DNA from: Bacteroidales bacterium
GTDB lineage: Bacteria; Bacteroidota; Bacteroidia; Bacteroidales; P3
Assembly (NCBI GenBank): GCA_017480245.1
Contig: JAFVBA010000003.1
Span: forward strand, 99,651 to 163,650
Direction: 5' to 3'
Length of the DNA stretch: 64,000 bases
Positions 1 through 10,151 of this stretch are shown here, in pieces; position 1 is the first letter of the stretch, and the number at the start of each line of letters is the position of its first letter. The position numbers were made by a program, and so were the translations under genes. The notes under the pieces were generated by a model that worked only from the letters and a program-made list of their open reading frames with translations, was not told the DNA's origin and searched no databases.

Positions 1-1317
<1,317 letters not shown>

Positions 1318-1318
1318 A

Positions 1319-3412
1319 ATGAAGGCAATTAGAGTCATTATCACATTGTTCGTATCGTTGGTATTTGCATCAAATGGAGTAAATGCCCAAAAGGATGGTA
1401 TTCTATTTACCATCGCAGACAGAGAAACTATAACCACTGAAGAATTTAAGCAAATGTACGAGCGTAATAATGTAAATGTGAAAGATAATACTTCAATAGA
1501 CGATTATCTTAATTTGTACATCAATTACAGGCTTAAATTATTGCAGGCTCATGATATAGGTTTGGATAAAGATTCTTCTACAATAAAACAAGTAGAGGAT
1601 TATAGAAGAACATTAATCAAACCTTATGTGAATGACCCTAAGGTTATGGATTCATTAGTACTGCAGGCATATAACAGATTAAATACTTTTATTAGAGTTT
1701 CTCAAATTTTGATACGGGTCCCAGATAATGTCGCTTTTCAAGATACTTTACAGTATTATCAAAAAGCTCAAATGGTATATCAAAAGGCATTGAAAGGAGA
1801 AGATTTTACGATTTTAGTAGATACATATTCTGACGACCCTGCTGCAAATCCCACAAATGCTGAAGGAAATCACGGAGATTTGGGATATTTTACTTCAATG
1901 GCTATGATATATCCATTTGAGAATGCCTGCTACTCCCTTATAGAAAATAATACTTCGGATAAAAAAACATTAAAAGACAGTATTGCTTTTTGTAAAAGTC
2001 AATTCGGTTACCATATAATTAAGTTGATATCAGCGATACCTGCTCCTTTTTCGACAATCACTCTTGCTCATATCTTCATTAACGGACAAAAACATTCGGA
2101 ACAAGAATCCGAGGATTTGATAAATCAAGCATATAATCTTATATCACCCCTTGGATTCGATTCTGTTGCTAAGCAATTCTCAGATGATGCATTCTCTGCA
2201 AGAAATGGAGGCTTATTACAGGAACAAAGACCGAATACTATTCCATCAGAGTACATTGATATGTATTTAAATTCTGCTGTCGGAAAAACAACTAAGCCTT
2301 TTAAAACAAGATTTGGTTGGCATATTGTGCAATTTGTTTCTTCCACTGAAGTTCCAGAGTTAGATAATATAGTAAAAGACCAGATATACAAACGTATTTC
2401 TAAAGATGAGAGAGCTCTTGTAGCGTTGGATATGTTTGTTGATAAGTCCAAGAAATTTTATGGATTTCAAATCGATAGCAATGCTTTGAATAAGTTATCT
2501 GATTTTTTGACAGACTCAGTTTTTTCTGCAACGTGGCAAATCCCTGACTCTGATAAAGAATATGAAAAATTAGAAAAAAGATTCTTGTGTTCAATTGGTA
2601 ATAAAGCTTATTCTGTAGGTGATTTTGGAGAATTTATTTTTGAAAATCAAACTTCTTCGTCTCCAATATCAATTTCTAAGTATATAAACCAACAGTTTGA
2701 AGGCTTCTTTAAAAATAATGTGGTGGAATATGCAACGGAGCATATTACAGAACTATATCCTAAACTAAAGGAAAGTTTGCAAGAATTTGAAAATGGAGTA
2801 TTGATTTTTGATTTGACGGATAAAATAGTGTGGAGCAAATCTTTGTCCGATACAACAGCTCTGCAAGATTATTATGAAGAAAATAAATCTAAATATCTAT
2901 ATACTCCCCGTGCCGATGCAACTATTTGGATTGCTACAACAGATTTAAATGTGAATAAAATCAAGAAGCAAATCTTAAAATATAAGAAGAAAGGTAAATC
3001 CGATGACGAGATAAAGGATATTTTATTAAGTAAAATAAAAGTAAAAAAAGACACAGTCGGCACACAAAAGACAAAAACAACAAATGTCAGTTATTCTTGG
3101 GGAAGGTTTGAAAAAGGAATGAATAATCTTATTGATAAGAATATATTTGATAACGCTGAATTAAATACAGATAGTTTGTTAAATACAAAACAAAAGAATC
3201 TAATTGCTGTTGTTGATAATAAGACAATAACTAACCGTAATGTGATGATTATACTTAATGAAATGATGCCTGTTAGTATAAAACCATTATTTGCTTGCAA
3301 AGGTTTGGTAACAAGTGATTATCAAGAAGTATTAGAGGCTCGTTGGATAGAAGATTTACGAAAAAAATATCCTGTTAAGATAAACTACGAACAATTAAAT
3401 TCAATCCGATAA
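1319..3412 (+). CDS. Periplasmic parvulin-type peptidyl-prolyl isomerase, 697 aa
   Basis: Exported foldase of the SurA/PpiD/PrsA type. A signal peptide covers residues 1-24 (cut after VNA). Two parvulin domains can be seen: about 128-238 (begins with the SQILIRV strand, ends with GYHIIKL) and about 246-345 (AHIFI, then NGGLL, then GWHIVQF). The remaining 350 residues are helical and lysine-rich and resemble no domain I can name. It starts one base after the guaB stop and is followed after 10 bp by a second foldase. Role inferred: outer-membrane protein chaperone. A set of isomerases behind guaB is usual in Bacteroidales. The substrate is unknown. Confidence 0.88.
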   Translation: MKAIRVIITLFVSLVFASNGVNAQKDGILFTIADRETITTEEFKQMYERNNVNVKDNTSIDDYLNLYINYRLKLLQAHDIGLDKDSSTIKQVEDYRRTLIKPYVNDPKVMDSLVLQAYNRLNTFIRVSQILIRVPDNVAFQDTLQYYQKAQMVYQKALKGEDFTILVDTYSDDPAANPTNAEGNHGDLGYFTSMAMIYPFENACYSLIENNTSDKKTLKDSIAFCKSQFGYHIIKLISAIPAPFSTITLAHIFINGQKHSEQESEDLINQAYNLISPLGFDSVAKQFSDDAFSARNGGLLQEQRPNTIPSEYIDMYLNSAVGKTTKPFKTRFGWHIVQFVSSTEVPELDNIVKDQIYKRISKDERALVALDMFVDKSKKFYGFQIDSNALNKLSDFLTDSVFSATWQIPDSDKEYEKLEKRFLCSIGNKAYSVGDFGEFIFENQTSSSPISISKYINQQFEGFFKNNVVEYATEHITELYPKLKESLQEFENGVLIFDLTDKIVWSKSLSDTTALQDYYEENKSKYLYTPRADATIWIATTDLNVNKIKKQILKYKKKGKSDDEIKDILLSKIKVKKDTVGTQKTKTTNVSYSWGRFEKGMNNLIDKNIFDNAELNTDSLLNTKQKNLIAVVDNKTITNRNVMIILNEMMPVSIKPLFACKGLVTSDYQEVLEARWIEDLRKKYPVKINYEQLNSIR

Positions 3413-3422
3413 AACTGAAAAT

Positions 3423-4781
3423 ATGAAGAGGAATTTAGTTTTAATACTTTTAACATTCTTTGTTAATTTGGTTGTTGTAAATGAATTGAAAGCTCAATCA
3501 TATCAAGAGGTAGACGGAGTTGTTGCCGTCGTAGGTTCTTCTATGATTAAATATTCCGATTTGGAAACAACATATTTGCAAAGTAAATCTTCGGCAGAAT
3601 CTGGAAGTATGACACGTTGTGATGTATTGGAGACAATGCTTCTAAATAAACTTATGCTTCATCAAGCAGAGGTGGATTCGGTAAATGTTACAGAAGAAGA
3701 TATTGAGAACGAATTGTCCCAAAGATTGAGGTACATGATTCAAGTCTATGGTTCTCAGGAAAGATTGGAAAAGCAAATGAATAAAACAATGCCGCAAATC
3801 CGAGAATATTTTCACGATGTGATAAAAGAAAACCTAATGATACAACAATCACAAAGTAAAATTACAGGTGATATGTCTATAACTCCAAAAGAAGTTTCAG
3901 ATTTCTTCCAGAAAATTCCTAAAGATTCTTTACCGAATATTGAAGAACAATATACTCTTACCCAGATAGTCATTCTTCCGAGGATTTCTCAAGAAGACAA
4001 AGAGCAAGTTAAGCAACGGTTGAATGATATAAGGGAACGTATATTAAAAGGTTCTAAATTTTCTACTCTTGCGTCATTATATTCAGATGATGAAGCATCT
4101 GCAAAAAAAGGCGGTGAATTAGGATTTTTCTCAAGAGGAGATATGGTATCGGAATTTGAGGCTATTGCTTTTTCTTTGCAACCTGGGGAAATTTCTCCTG
4201 TATTTGAGACAAAGTATGGTTATCATATCATTCAGATGATAGAAAGGCGGGGCGACAGAGTTAATTGCCGTCATATTCTTTTGATGCCAAAGGTTTCTGC
4301 AACGCAATTATATAATGCTAAAGTCAAATTGGATTCTATAAAGAAATTAATAGATGAAGGCAAAATAAGTTTTGAGGATGCTATTGTTAGATATTCGGAA
4401 GATGACAGCAAAATTAACGGAGGATTAATAATTAATAGGAATAATGCTTCGGCAGTATTTTCGTTGGATGCTATAAATGCTACTATCAGTAATGTTGATA
4501 ATGTTGATTTTGCTTCAATGAACGAAGGTGATTATACTTCTGCGGTTGAGTTTAGGAGTGAATTATCAAATGCTTACAGACTTATTAAAGTTAAAAAGAA
4601 GGTTGCAGAACATAAAGTTAATTTGGCAGACGATTTTGACAGAATACAATCATTGGCGTTAAATCAAAAGAAAACAGATATTATACATTCATGGGCTAAA
4701 CAGATGATAAATAAGACTTATATTAGAATAGATGATAAATATAAGTCCTGTGATTTTACTCTTGAATGGAATAAGAACTAA
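3423..4781 (+). CDS. SurA-like periplasmic chaperone / peptidyl-prolyl isomerase, 452 aa
   Basis: A signal peptide (1-25, ending LKAQ) is followed by a SurA N-terminal-like helical domain opening with the typical DGVVAVVG and SDLE segments (about 30-165). A parvulin domain at about 178-278 contains GGELGFFSRGDM and YGYHIIQM. A second, more degenerate parvulin-like domain begins at RHILLMPKV (about 284-390). This is the usual SurA layout, N-P1-P2-C, with a length close to E. coli SurA (428 aa). It is likely to help deliver outer-membrane proteins, including T9SS parts. It sits 10 bp behind the other foldase, in the same transcript. Confidence 0.87.
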   Translation: MKRNLVLILLTFFVNLVVVNELKAQSYQEVDGVVAVVGSSMIKYSDLETTYLQSKSSAESGSMTRCDVLETMLLNKLMLHQAEVDSVNVTEEDIENELSQRLRYMIQVYGSQERLEKQMNKTMPQIREYFHDVIKENLMIQQSQSKITGDMSITPKEVSDFFQKIPKDSLPNIEEQYTLTQIVILPRISQEDKEQVKQRLNDIRERILKGSKFSTLASLYSDDEASAKKGGELGFFSRGDMVSEFEAIAFSLQPGEISPVFETKYGYHIIQMIERRGDRVNCRHILLMPKVSATQLYNAKVKLDSIKKLIDEGKISFEDAIVRYSEDDSKINGGLIINRNNASAVFSLDAINATISNVDNVDFASMNEGDYTSAVEFRSELSNAYRLIKVKKKVAEHKVNLADDFDRIQSLALNQKKTDIIHSWAKQMINKTYIRIDDKYKSCDFTLEWNKN

Positions 4782-4831
4782 AGGATTAACTTCATAATAC
4801 TTATATTGAAAAAAAGAAAACTTTAATATTC

Positions 4832-5791
4832 ATGGATAAAGTACAGACACTGCAAGAACTTGCTGAGAAATGTAACAATCTTAAACAAGAGATTGGAAAG
4901 GTTGTTATCGGACAGCATGATATTATTGACAAAGTATTGACGGCTATGTTTTGCGGAGGACATTGTCTTTTGACAGGAGTTCCTGGTTTGGCAAAAACAT
5001 TATTGGTTAAAACTTTGTCGCAATCTATAGGTGCTACATTCAAACGTGTCCAATTTACTCCTGACTTAATGCCAAGTGATATTACAGGAACGGAAATATT
5101 ATCTAAAGAAAGAGCGATGGAATTTGTAAAAGGACCTATCTTTACAAATATTCTGCTTGCCGATGAAATAAACCGAACCTCACCTAAAACACAGGCAGCG
5201 CTTTTGGAAGCCATGCAAGAACACAATATTACCGTTAGCGGAAAAACATACAAATTAGATGAACCTTTTTTTGTTCTTGCAACTCAGAATCCGATAGAAC
5301 AAGAAGGTACTTATCCTTTGCCTGAAGCACAGTTAGACCGTTTTATGTTTATGCTTGTTATGGATTATCCGACATTTAAAGAAGAAGTACAGATCCTTAA
5401 GACTACTACAACAGATTACAACTACCAAGTACGAAATGTAATAAATAAAGAAGATATTTTGCAAATGCAGCAATTGGTACGTCAGATTCCTGTAAGCGAT
5501 AATGTATATAACTACACAGTCTCATTGGTAAGTAAAACGAGGGTAAATAATCCTAATAATGATATTGCAAATAAATATCTAATGTGGGGTGCAGGACCAA
5601 GAGCATGTCAATATATAATATCGGGAGCTAAATGTTACGGAGCCTTGCGGGGTAAGTTTTCTCCGGATATAGAAGACGTTAATGCAGTGTGCAAAGATGT
5701 TTTACGCCATAGAATTATACTTAACTACTCTGCTCAAAGTGAAGGATTGACATGTGATAATATTATCGACAGATTAATAAATAGTAAATAA
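4832..5791 (+). CDS. MoxR-family AAA+ ATPase, 319 aa
   Basis: MoxR-type AAA+ ATPases act as chaperones in assembly of metal or membrane complexes. Walker A is GVPGLAKT (49-56); Walker B is LLADEINR (about 108-115). The family-specific segment ATQNPIEQEGTYPLPEAQ is followed by LDRFM and then a C-terminal helical lid. Usual partners (DUF58 and VWA-domain proteins) are absent downstream; instead an exported protein of unknown function follows after 21 bp. They may lie elsewhere or not exist. The start at 4832 gives a complete N-terminus for the family. Confidence 0.93.
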   Translation: MDKVQTLQELAEKCNNLKQEIGKVVIGQHDIIDKVLTAMFCGGHCLLTGVPGLAKTLLVKTLSQSIGATFKRVQFTPDLMPSDITGTEILSKERAMEFVKGPIFTNILLADEINRTSPKTQAALLEAMQEHNITVSGKTYKLDEPFFVLATQNPIEQEGTYPLPEAQLDRFMFMLVMDYPTFKEEVQILKTTTTDYNYQVRNVINKEDILQMQQLVRQIPVSDNVYNYTVSLVSKTRVNNPNNDIANKYLMWGAGPRACQYIISGAKCYGALRGKFSPDIEDVNAVCKDVLRHRIILNYSAQSEGLTCDNIIDRLINSK

Positions 5792-5812
5792 CCCTAAGAA
5801 ATAGATGTTATT

Positions 5813-6994
5813 ATGAAAAAGATTGTTTTATTGATGTGTCTTGTTGCGGTAGTATTTTCCGCTCAGGCACAAAAGAAAAAGAAGGTTGTAGAGAGATTCC
5901 CTGCAAAGATGGAAGCGTATATCAACTTTGACAGAGGCAGTGCATATTATACCAAAGATGGATTGAATAAGTTGGATAGTATATATATGATTGCTTTTGA
6001 TAAAGAGAATAAACGTTTTTATAAAATGACTATTACAGGCTATGATGACGGGGAAGAAGTCAGCGAAAGTACAACCGACTTAGCAAGAGACCGTGCTGTA
6101 ATGGTTTTTAAATATTTTGCCTCACGTGAGGAAACGGAATACATTATAAAACGTACTCCTTCCTATCAAGTTACTTCGTGTGCAGGACAACAGGAGTATT
6201 ATATAAAATATAAGATGCCTTTTGATTTCCGTTGGATTAATATTGCAAATGCAGACAAGAATATTCTACCGGAAGGAATCGACTGCAAAGGAAAAGTTCA
6301 TGTTATAGTTGAAGAAGATCAAGAAGATTGTTTAGGCTCTTTCTATGACTACGATTTTCCTTCTCAAGATACAGTATTGACAGGTAACTATACTAAGGTA
6401 ACCATTCCTAAAGGCGCAATAGAATATTTGCATCATACAAAAGATACTCTGAAAAATGAATATTCCATTCAGTTTAAGGACGTGATGGCTTTTGATGATT
6501 TGGCAGATAATTACTTCTTGGTTCCGCATAATAAGCAATATATTATCAATGCCGGCTATATAGTTATTACTCCATCGAGCAAACCTGATTATAATACTTG
6601 TGTGGGAAAAGATACTATTCAACCTAATATAGACATTAGAGTTTTCTTGGAACCGAATCAAAGAAACAGTGGATTAAAGTTCTTCGGCAAGACTTACAAA
6701 CCTAACGGTGATATTGTGTATAAAGCAATTAGCACAAAGAAGATAAAAGATAAAGAAGCCGATGAGATGTGGATTCAATGTCTTATTACTCCTTTCCAAT
6801 TTGATACAATATTTGTAGGTAAGAAAGTAGAAGAAAAAGAGATGAGCGACTATTTCTATCCTGGCAGAAGTGAAGAACCGGGCAGCTTTGAATGTTTAGG
6901 CGGTTGGCTTAAATGTTATAAATTGGATAAAACCGGAAAATATGTCTTAAAAGATAAGATGCAAGGAATCTTAAGAAAGCCAAGAGGAATGTAA
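5813..6994 (+). CDS. Exported protein of unknown function with an OmpA-like N-terminal part, 393 aa
   Basis: A signal peptide (1-19, ending AQAQ) is followed by a basic stretch (KKKKVVERF). Residues about 30-105 look like one OmpA-type beta-alpha-beta unit: FDRGSAYYT, then a helix, then the strand MTITGYDDGEE, then LARDRAVMVFKYF, which recalls the LSxxRAxxV helix of OmpA domains. The peptidoglycan-binding residues are not clearly conserved. The rest is beta-rich and unrecognised. No T9SS sorting domain is present. It is the last gene before a bidirectional terminator. No function is claimed beyond an envelope location. Confidence 0.7.
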   Translation: MKKIVLLMCLVAVVFSAQAQKKKKVVERFPAKMEAYINFDRGSAYYTKDGLNKLDSIYMIAFDKENKRFYKMTITGYDDGEEVSESTTDLARDRAVMVFKYFASREETEYIIKRTPSYQVTSCAGQQEYYIKYKMPFDFRWINIANADKNILPEGIDCKGKVHVIVEEDQEDCLGSFYDYDFPSQDTVLTGNYTKVTIPKGAIEYLHHTKDTLKNEYSIQFKDVMAFDDLADNYFLVPHNKQYIINAGYIVITPSSKPDYNTCVGKDTIQPNIDIRVFLEPNQRNSGLKFFGKTYKPNGDIVYKAISTKKIKDKEADEMWIQCLITPFQFDTIFVGKKVEEKEMSDYFYPGRSEEPGSFECLGGWLKCYKLDKTGKYVLKDKMQGILRKPRGM

Positions 6995-7331
6995 ATTCTT
7001 TTCTGAAATTAAAAATAAAAAGAGTGTGTAAATAAATGCACACTCTTTTATTTTAATGGTCAATCTTCACTTACTGCACTACTATTTTCTTAGAACAACT
7101 TCCCGACTGGGTTTTTATTTTCAGTATATAATTTCCTTTAATGTACTTACTGACATCTATTGTTGCATTGTAACTGTTAGGTTTTAACTCCTCGGTTTTC
7201 TGTCCTTGTTCATTGAATATTTCTATTGCATTTATACGAAACGAACATTGAACAGTAATCTTATCACTCGCAGGATTAGGGAAAACAAAAGTATAGTTAT
7301 CCACTGCAATACTTTCAACAGAAGAGGAATC
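6992..7331. repeat. Left arm of a 340-bp inverted repeat (partner 16882-17221)
   Basis: By eye about 95% identical to the reverse complement of 16882-17221. The arm begins at the stop codon of the preceding gene. It covers a shared terminator and the last 85 or so codons (T9SS sorting domain) of the gene at 7071-8156. The two arms are in opposite orientation and enclose about 9.5 kb. Confidence 0.9.
7017..7052. terminator. Bidirectional intrinsic terminator
   Basis: The perfect stem AAAAGAGTGTG / CACACTCTTTT (7018-7028 with 7039-7049) is flanked by A-rich and T-rich tracts on both sides. It lies between the convergent genes ending at 6994 (+) and 7071 (-), so it can serve both. The same hairpin recurs at 17164-17200 as part of the inverted repeat. 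Confidence 0.85.
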
Positions 7332-8156
7332 ATTTTGAATTGTGTCCAATTCTCCTACAATCGGGAATATATACCAGAACAATATACCATAACTCGGAAA
7401 TCCGGGGAATGTTGTTTTCCAAGAAGAAGGTGTAACTGTAAGCTCGCTCATTGGAGTGTCAGAATTCGGAATAGAAAAGTATCTATATAATACATCTTCT
7501 TCAGACGCTGCAGAGCCACAAGAACTATAAGGTCCGCCATATATAAAGCCGACGATAGTTCTGAGTAAATAAAATTCTGAACCTGCAAAATCTTCTCTTG
7601 TTCCCCAATTGTAATCCGCTGAATCTTTTTCATAAGGAGCAGGTTTTGGATTATCAATAACAGCATAAAACAGTCCATTAACATTAATAGAAGTGTCAAA
7701 TAATAATTCAGTATAATAAAAAAGTTCCTTTGCTACTTCTCCGGTACTGTCAGCCACTGTTGAAAGCTTGGCACGTCTAAGGATATTCAAATTACTGTCT
7801 GCAATGCATAAATATCCGTTCATTTGTTCTCCATAGCCTATCATTTTAGCTAATACAGAAACGCCTATTATATTTAGGGTGGTATCGGTTCTGTATGGCT
7901 GAGCAACATCCATAATTGTAAAATCTGACATAGCTGTACCTTGGAATATTTTTTTACCCTCCGAAAATTTATTCCAAAAACCTGTTTGTTTGGTAGGGTA
8001 AATATCCAAAGAAGCGCAACTGTCATAATCAAAGAAAGTTCCAGGCAAAAGATATTGGTCGCCATATTCCCGTTTATTGTATTCAATTGTATCCTCTTGA
8101 CAGTAGGATAAAGATGAATACAACATTATTCCTATTATAAATACTAACTTTTTCAT
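7071..8156 (-). CDS. T9SS cargo protein, paralogue of the gene at 15928-17142, 361 aa
   Basis: A signal peptide (1-19, ending SYCQ) is followed by a beta-rich body that I cannot assign to a family. The C-terminal 80 residues form a type-A T9SS sorting domain: FVFPNPASD, IEIFNEQGQ, then GNYILKI and the final KKIVVQ. It would cross the inner membrane by Sec, then the outer membrane by T9SS, and be released or anchored at the surface. The body is related to the 404-aa protein at 15928 (shared AQPY, TDT, CIADSNLNI and IDNPKP segments), and the sorting domains are nearly identical. Directly upstream on the same strand is a 45-codon remnant ORF (8174-8311). Confidence 0.85.
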   Translation of the reverse strand: MKKLVFIIGIMLYSSLSYCQEDTIEYNKREYGDQYLLPGTFFDYDSCASLDIYPTKQTGFWNKFSEGKKIFQGTAMSDFTIMDVAQPYRTDTTLNIIGVSVLAKMIGYGEQMNGYLCIADSNLNILRRAKLSTVADSTGEVAKELFYYTELLFDTSINVNGLFYAVIDNPKPAPYEKDSADYNWGTREDFAGSEFYLLRTIVGFIYGGPYSSCGSAASEEDVLYRYFSIPNSDTPMSELTVTPSSWKTTFPGFPSYGILFWYIFPIVGELDTIQNDSSSVESIAVDNYTFVFPNPASDKITVQCSFRINAIEIFNEQGQKTEELKPNSYNATIDVSKYIKGNYILKIKTQSGSCSKKIVVQ

Positions 8157-8173
8157 CTCTTTCCTATCCTTTA

Positions 8174-8311
8174 TTAATTATAAATTACATTGTATAATTT
8201 ATCAAAATTCTCTACACTAACTGTCATTATGGATGCCGTTTGTGCCTTTCTTTTGTTCGGATAAATGATTTCTGCTAATATAAATGATAAAACTAATTTT
8301 ACTCTCTTCAT
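8174..8311 (-). pseudogene. 45-codon relic of a deleted cargo gene (signal peptide joined to a C-terminal scrap)
   Basis: The reading frame encodes a signal-peptide-like start (MKRVKLVLSFILAE) and AQTASIMTVS, then jumps to NFDKLYNVIYN and stops. The gene at the equivalent place in the inverted copy (14380-15910) begins with a similar signal peptide ending AQMATTMTVS. It ends with NLDKLCNLICN, followed by the same intergenic spacing to the cargo gene. The simplest reading is one large internal deletion that removed about 470 codons and kept both ends in frame. A translated mini-protein cannot be excluded. Confidence 0.65.
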
Positions 8312-8370
8312 GGTTTTGTTGTTTTTTTGTTAGTACTTTATTAAAATTCCTTTTCAAAGGATTTCTGCGG

Positions 8371-8402
8371 CAAAGATCGTAATAAAATTCCATTCTGCCA
8401 AA
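8371..8402 (-). promoter_or_regulatory. Promoter of the minus-strand cargo operon
   Basis: Read on the minus strand, a TTTG (-33 type, 8399-8402) is followed after 20 bp by GATCTTTG (8371-8378). The latter is one mismatch from the Bacteroidetes -7 consensus TAnnTTTG. The surrounding 100 bp is the reverse complement of the 14245-14340 promoter region, where the -7 box is perfect (TACCTTTG). This copy may therefore be weaker. Confidence 0.6.
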
Positions 8403-8463
8403 TTTATAAAGAGTTTTTTTGATGTCAAACATAGGTTTTTTATTTTGAGGAATTAGTGGAGTA

Positions 8464-8522
8464 TTTTCTGAAAACATTTTACTCTTTTCAAGAAAGAATT
8501 CTCTGAAATGGCACTTTATTTT
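8464..8522. repeat. Interspersed short repeat, partial copy (R1)
   Basis: Matches the inner and right-hand part of the near-palindromic element seen complete at 25561-25646: TTTTCTGAAAACATTTTACT, then CTTTTCAAGAAAGAATT, then GGCACTTTATTTT. The left terminal inverted repeat is missing. Further copies are at 13736-13797, 25561-25646 and 37709-37794. Confidence 0.75.
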
Positions 8523-8700
8523 AATGTTGTTTTAGAGAGAGTTAAATTCTTTAAATTGCCTATGCGGCTCGTACCATTTTATTATAAGAAATTCAAAAGT
8601 ATTAAAGTTTTTAATTAAATAACATATAATAACGCTTTATAAATCAATATTTTTCATTAATTCAATATTCTTAATTTACTTAAAATATCTAAGAAATTTC

Positions 8701-8906
8701 GGCGAAAAAGGGTGATACCTCAATGAAGTGTCACCCAGGTGTCACCAAGTTGCAACGCCTTTGTACATAAGGCTTGAGACACATGGTGACACCTTTTTTT
8801 AAAATTAAACTTTTTTTTAAAAAGAAAAATAATAGAAATTATCTCAAAGGTAGCACCGATTATTTATAAAATATTGATTTTTAATCTATATGATAAGGTG
8901 ATACCT
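8701..8906. repeat. Non-coding element S1 with repeated GGTGnnACC words
   Basis: This 670-bp gap between genes (8312-8983) holds no credible ORF. It contains five copies of GGTGnnACC or close variants (8711, 8738, 8785, 8849, 8897) plus a near copy at 8728. A hairpin core GCCTTTGTACATAAGG (8757-8772) sits among them, and a T-tract and TTAAACTTTTTTTT follow. The same core, the preceding GGCGAAAAAG and the T-rich tail recur at 13870-14170, where the repeated word is different. Function unknown; protein-binding iterons or a structured RNA are both possible. Confidence 0.7.
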
Positions 8907-8983
8907 CTTAGCAGACGTGGCACAAAATAAATATTCCGCAATACAATAACCTTTTTTGAGAAGAATATTGCGAAATAGAAAAT

Positions 8984-9628
8984 TTATTTTTGTTTGTCTT
9001 TCAACATAGGAACAAATTTAAAATCTCCGAATGACTCTTCCTTTGTTTCTGTTTCTGAGATTTTAGTTATTTTGTACATTGTTTGGGAATTATCTCCTAC
9101 AGGAATAACCATAACTCCGCCGATTTTCAGTTGATTTATCAAATCCTGCGGAACAAAAGGAGCTCCGCAAGTAACGAGAATCTTATCAAACGGAGCAAAT
9201 TGCGGCAATCCTTTGTAGCCGTCCCCAAAGAAACAGTTTGGATGGATATTTATTTTCTCAAAAACTTTAATTGCGGCATCGTATAAAGGTTTCTGTCTTT
9301 CAATAGTATAAACCCTGGAAGATAATTTGTATAATACTGCCGTTTGGTAACCGCTGCCTGTGCCTATCTCAAGAATTTTTTCCCTGTGTTTGACATTAAG
9401 TAGTTGAGTTTGAAAAGCTACGGTTGAAGGTTGAGATATAGTTTGTTCGCATAGTATGCCTATCGCCCTGTCTTCATAAGCCACTCTTTCCAAAGATAAA
9501 TCCATAAAAATATGCCGTGGTACTGCATTGATAGCCTCTAATACTTTTTCGTCAGTAATCCCTTTTTGTCTAAGGTTTTCAACTAATTTTTTCCTCATTC
9601 CCTGAACCAGCAGCGATTCTTTTATCAT
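8984..9628 (-). CDS. pcm: Protein-L-isoaspartate O-methyltransferase, 214 aa
   Basis: Repairs isomerised aspartyl residues with S-adenosylmethionine in the cytosol. The SAM-binding motif ILEIGTGSGYQTAVL lies near residues 79-93. The family-specific AIGILCEQTISQPSTVA segment precedes it (about 52-68), and GDGYKGLPQFAPFDKILV and GGVMVIPVG follow. Length is normal for the family (about 210 aa). It is the last gene of a three-gene minus-strand unit with 9654-10139 and 10152-10928, separated by a 25-bp gap. Confidence 0.95.
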   Translation of the reverse strand: MIKESLLVQGMRKKLVENLRQKGITDEKVLEAINAVPRHIFMDLSLERVAYEDRAIGILCEQTISQPSTVAFQTQLLNVKHREKILEIGTGSGYQTAVLYKLSSRVYTIERQKPLYDAAIKVFEKINIHPNCFFGDGYKGLPQFAPFDKILVTCGAPFVPQDLINQLKIGGVMVIPVGDNSQTMYKITKISETETKEESFGDFKFVPMLKDKQK

Positions 9629-9653
9629 AGTTTTTCAGTTTTGTTGTATTATA

Positions 9654-10139
9654 TTAATAATTAGTTATTTCAATAGCATTTTCCGTTACTTTGCCGTAAA
9701 GATTCTTTGTTTCAACTATTTTTTCACTCAATTTATCAGGATTAATAACGATAAGCGGACATTCAAAAGACAGGATAGTTCTTTTACCTGCCTGACAGAT
9801 AGAGATATAAGGTAAGATGCTGTTATAATTCATCCGTCCGCTTTCATCTTTGGTATATGAAGCAACGGCAAAATAGTCCATAAATGTTTTTTCTCCGTTA
9901 TCCAATCGATAGACTTCGCAACCTAAGGAAATATCACTTCTATTTTCAATAAAGACATACGATATATTCTTATTTTTCTGTCCTTTTGCCTTGGCGGTAT
10001 AAGTAAATATTTTGCATTGTTGTCCTTTGTCATTGACAGAATCTTTTACTGAGTACATTTGAGCAGAACATTCTCCGCCAAAAAGCAGAAATGTACAGAT
10101 GAATACGGAAAAAAATTTAAAGGCTATTAGTTTTCTCAT
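9654..10139 (-). CDS. Exported protein of unknown function, 161 aa
   Basis: Begins with a basic N-terminus and a hydrophobic stretch (residues 1-26, ending CSAQ), so it is probably secreted to the periplasm or held in the envelope. The mature part is predicted beta-rich, with no motif I recognise and no T9SS sorting domain. It lies between the MORN-like lipoprotein gene (12 bp upstream) and pcm (25 bp downstream), so all three are probably one transcript. Confidence 0.72.
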   Translation of the reverse strand: MRKLIAFKFFSVFICTFLLFGGECSAQMYSVKDSVNDKGQQCKIFTYTAKAKGQKNKNISYVFIENRSDISLGCEVYRLDNGEKTFMDYFAVASYTKDESGRMNYNSILPYISICQAGKRTILSFECPLIVINPDKLSEKIVETKNLYGKVTENAIEITNY

Positions 10140-10151
10140 CTTCTTATCTTC

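Noticed and set aside
8217-8477. 86-codon minus-strand ORF over the promoter of the cargo operon
   Set aside because: It overlaps the conserved promoter, repeat R1 and the relic ORF in another frame, and its product has no recognisable feature.
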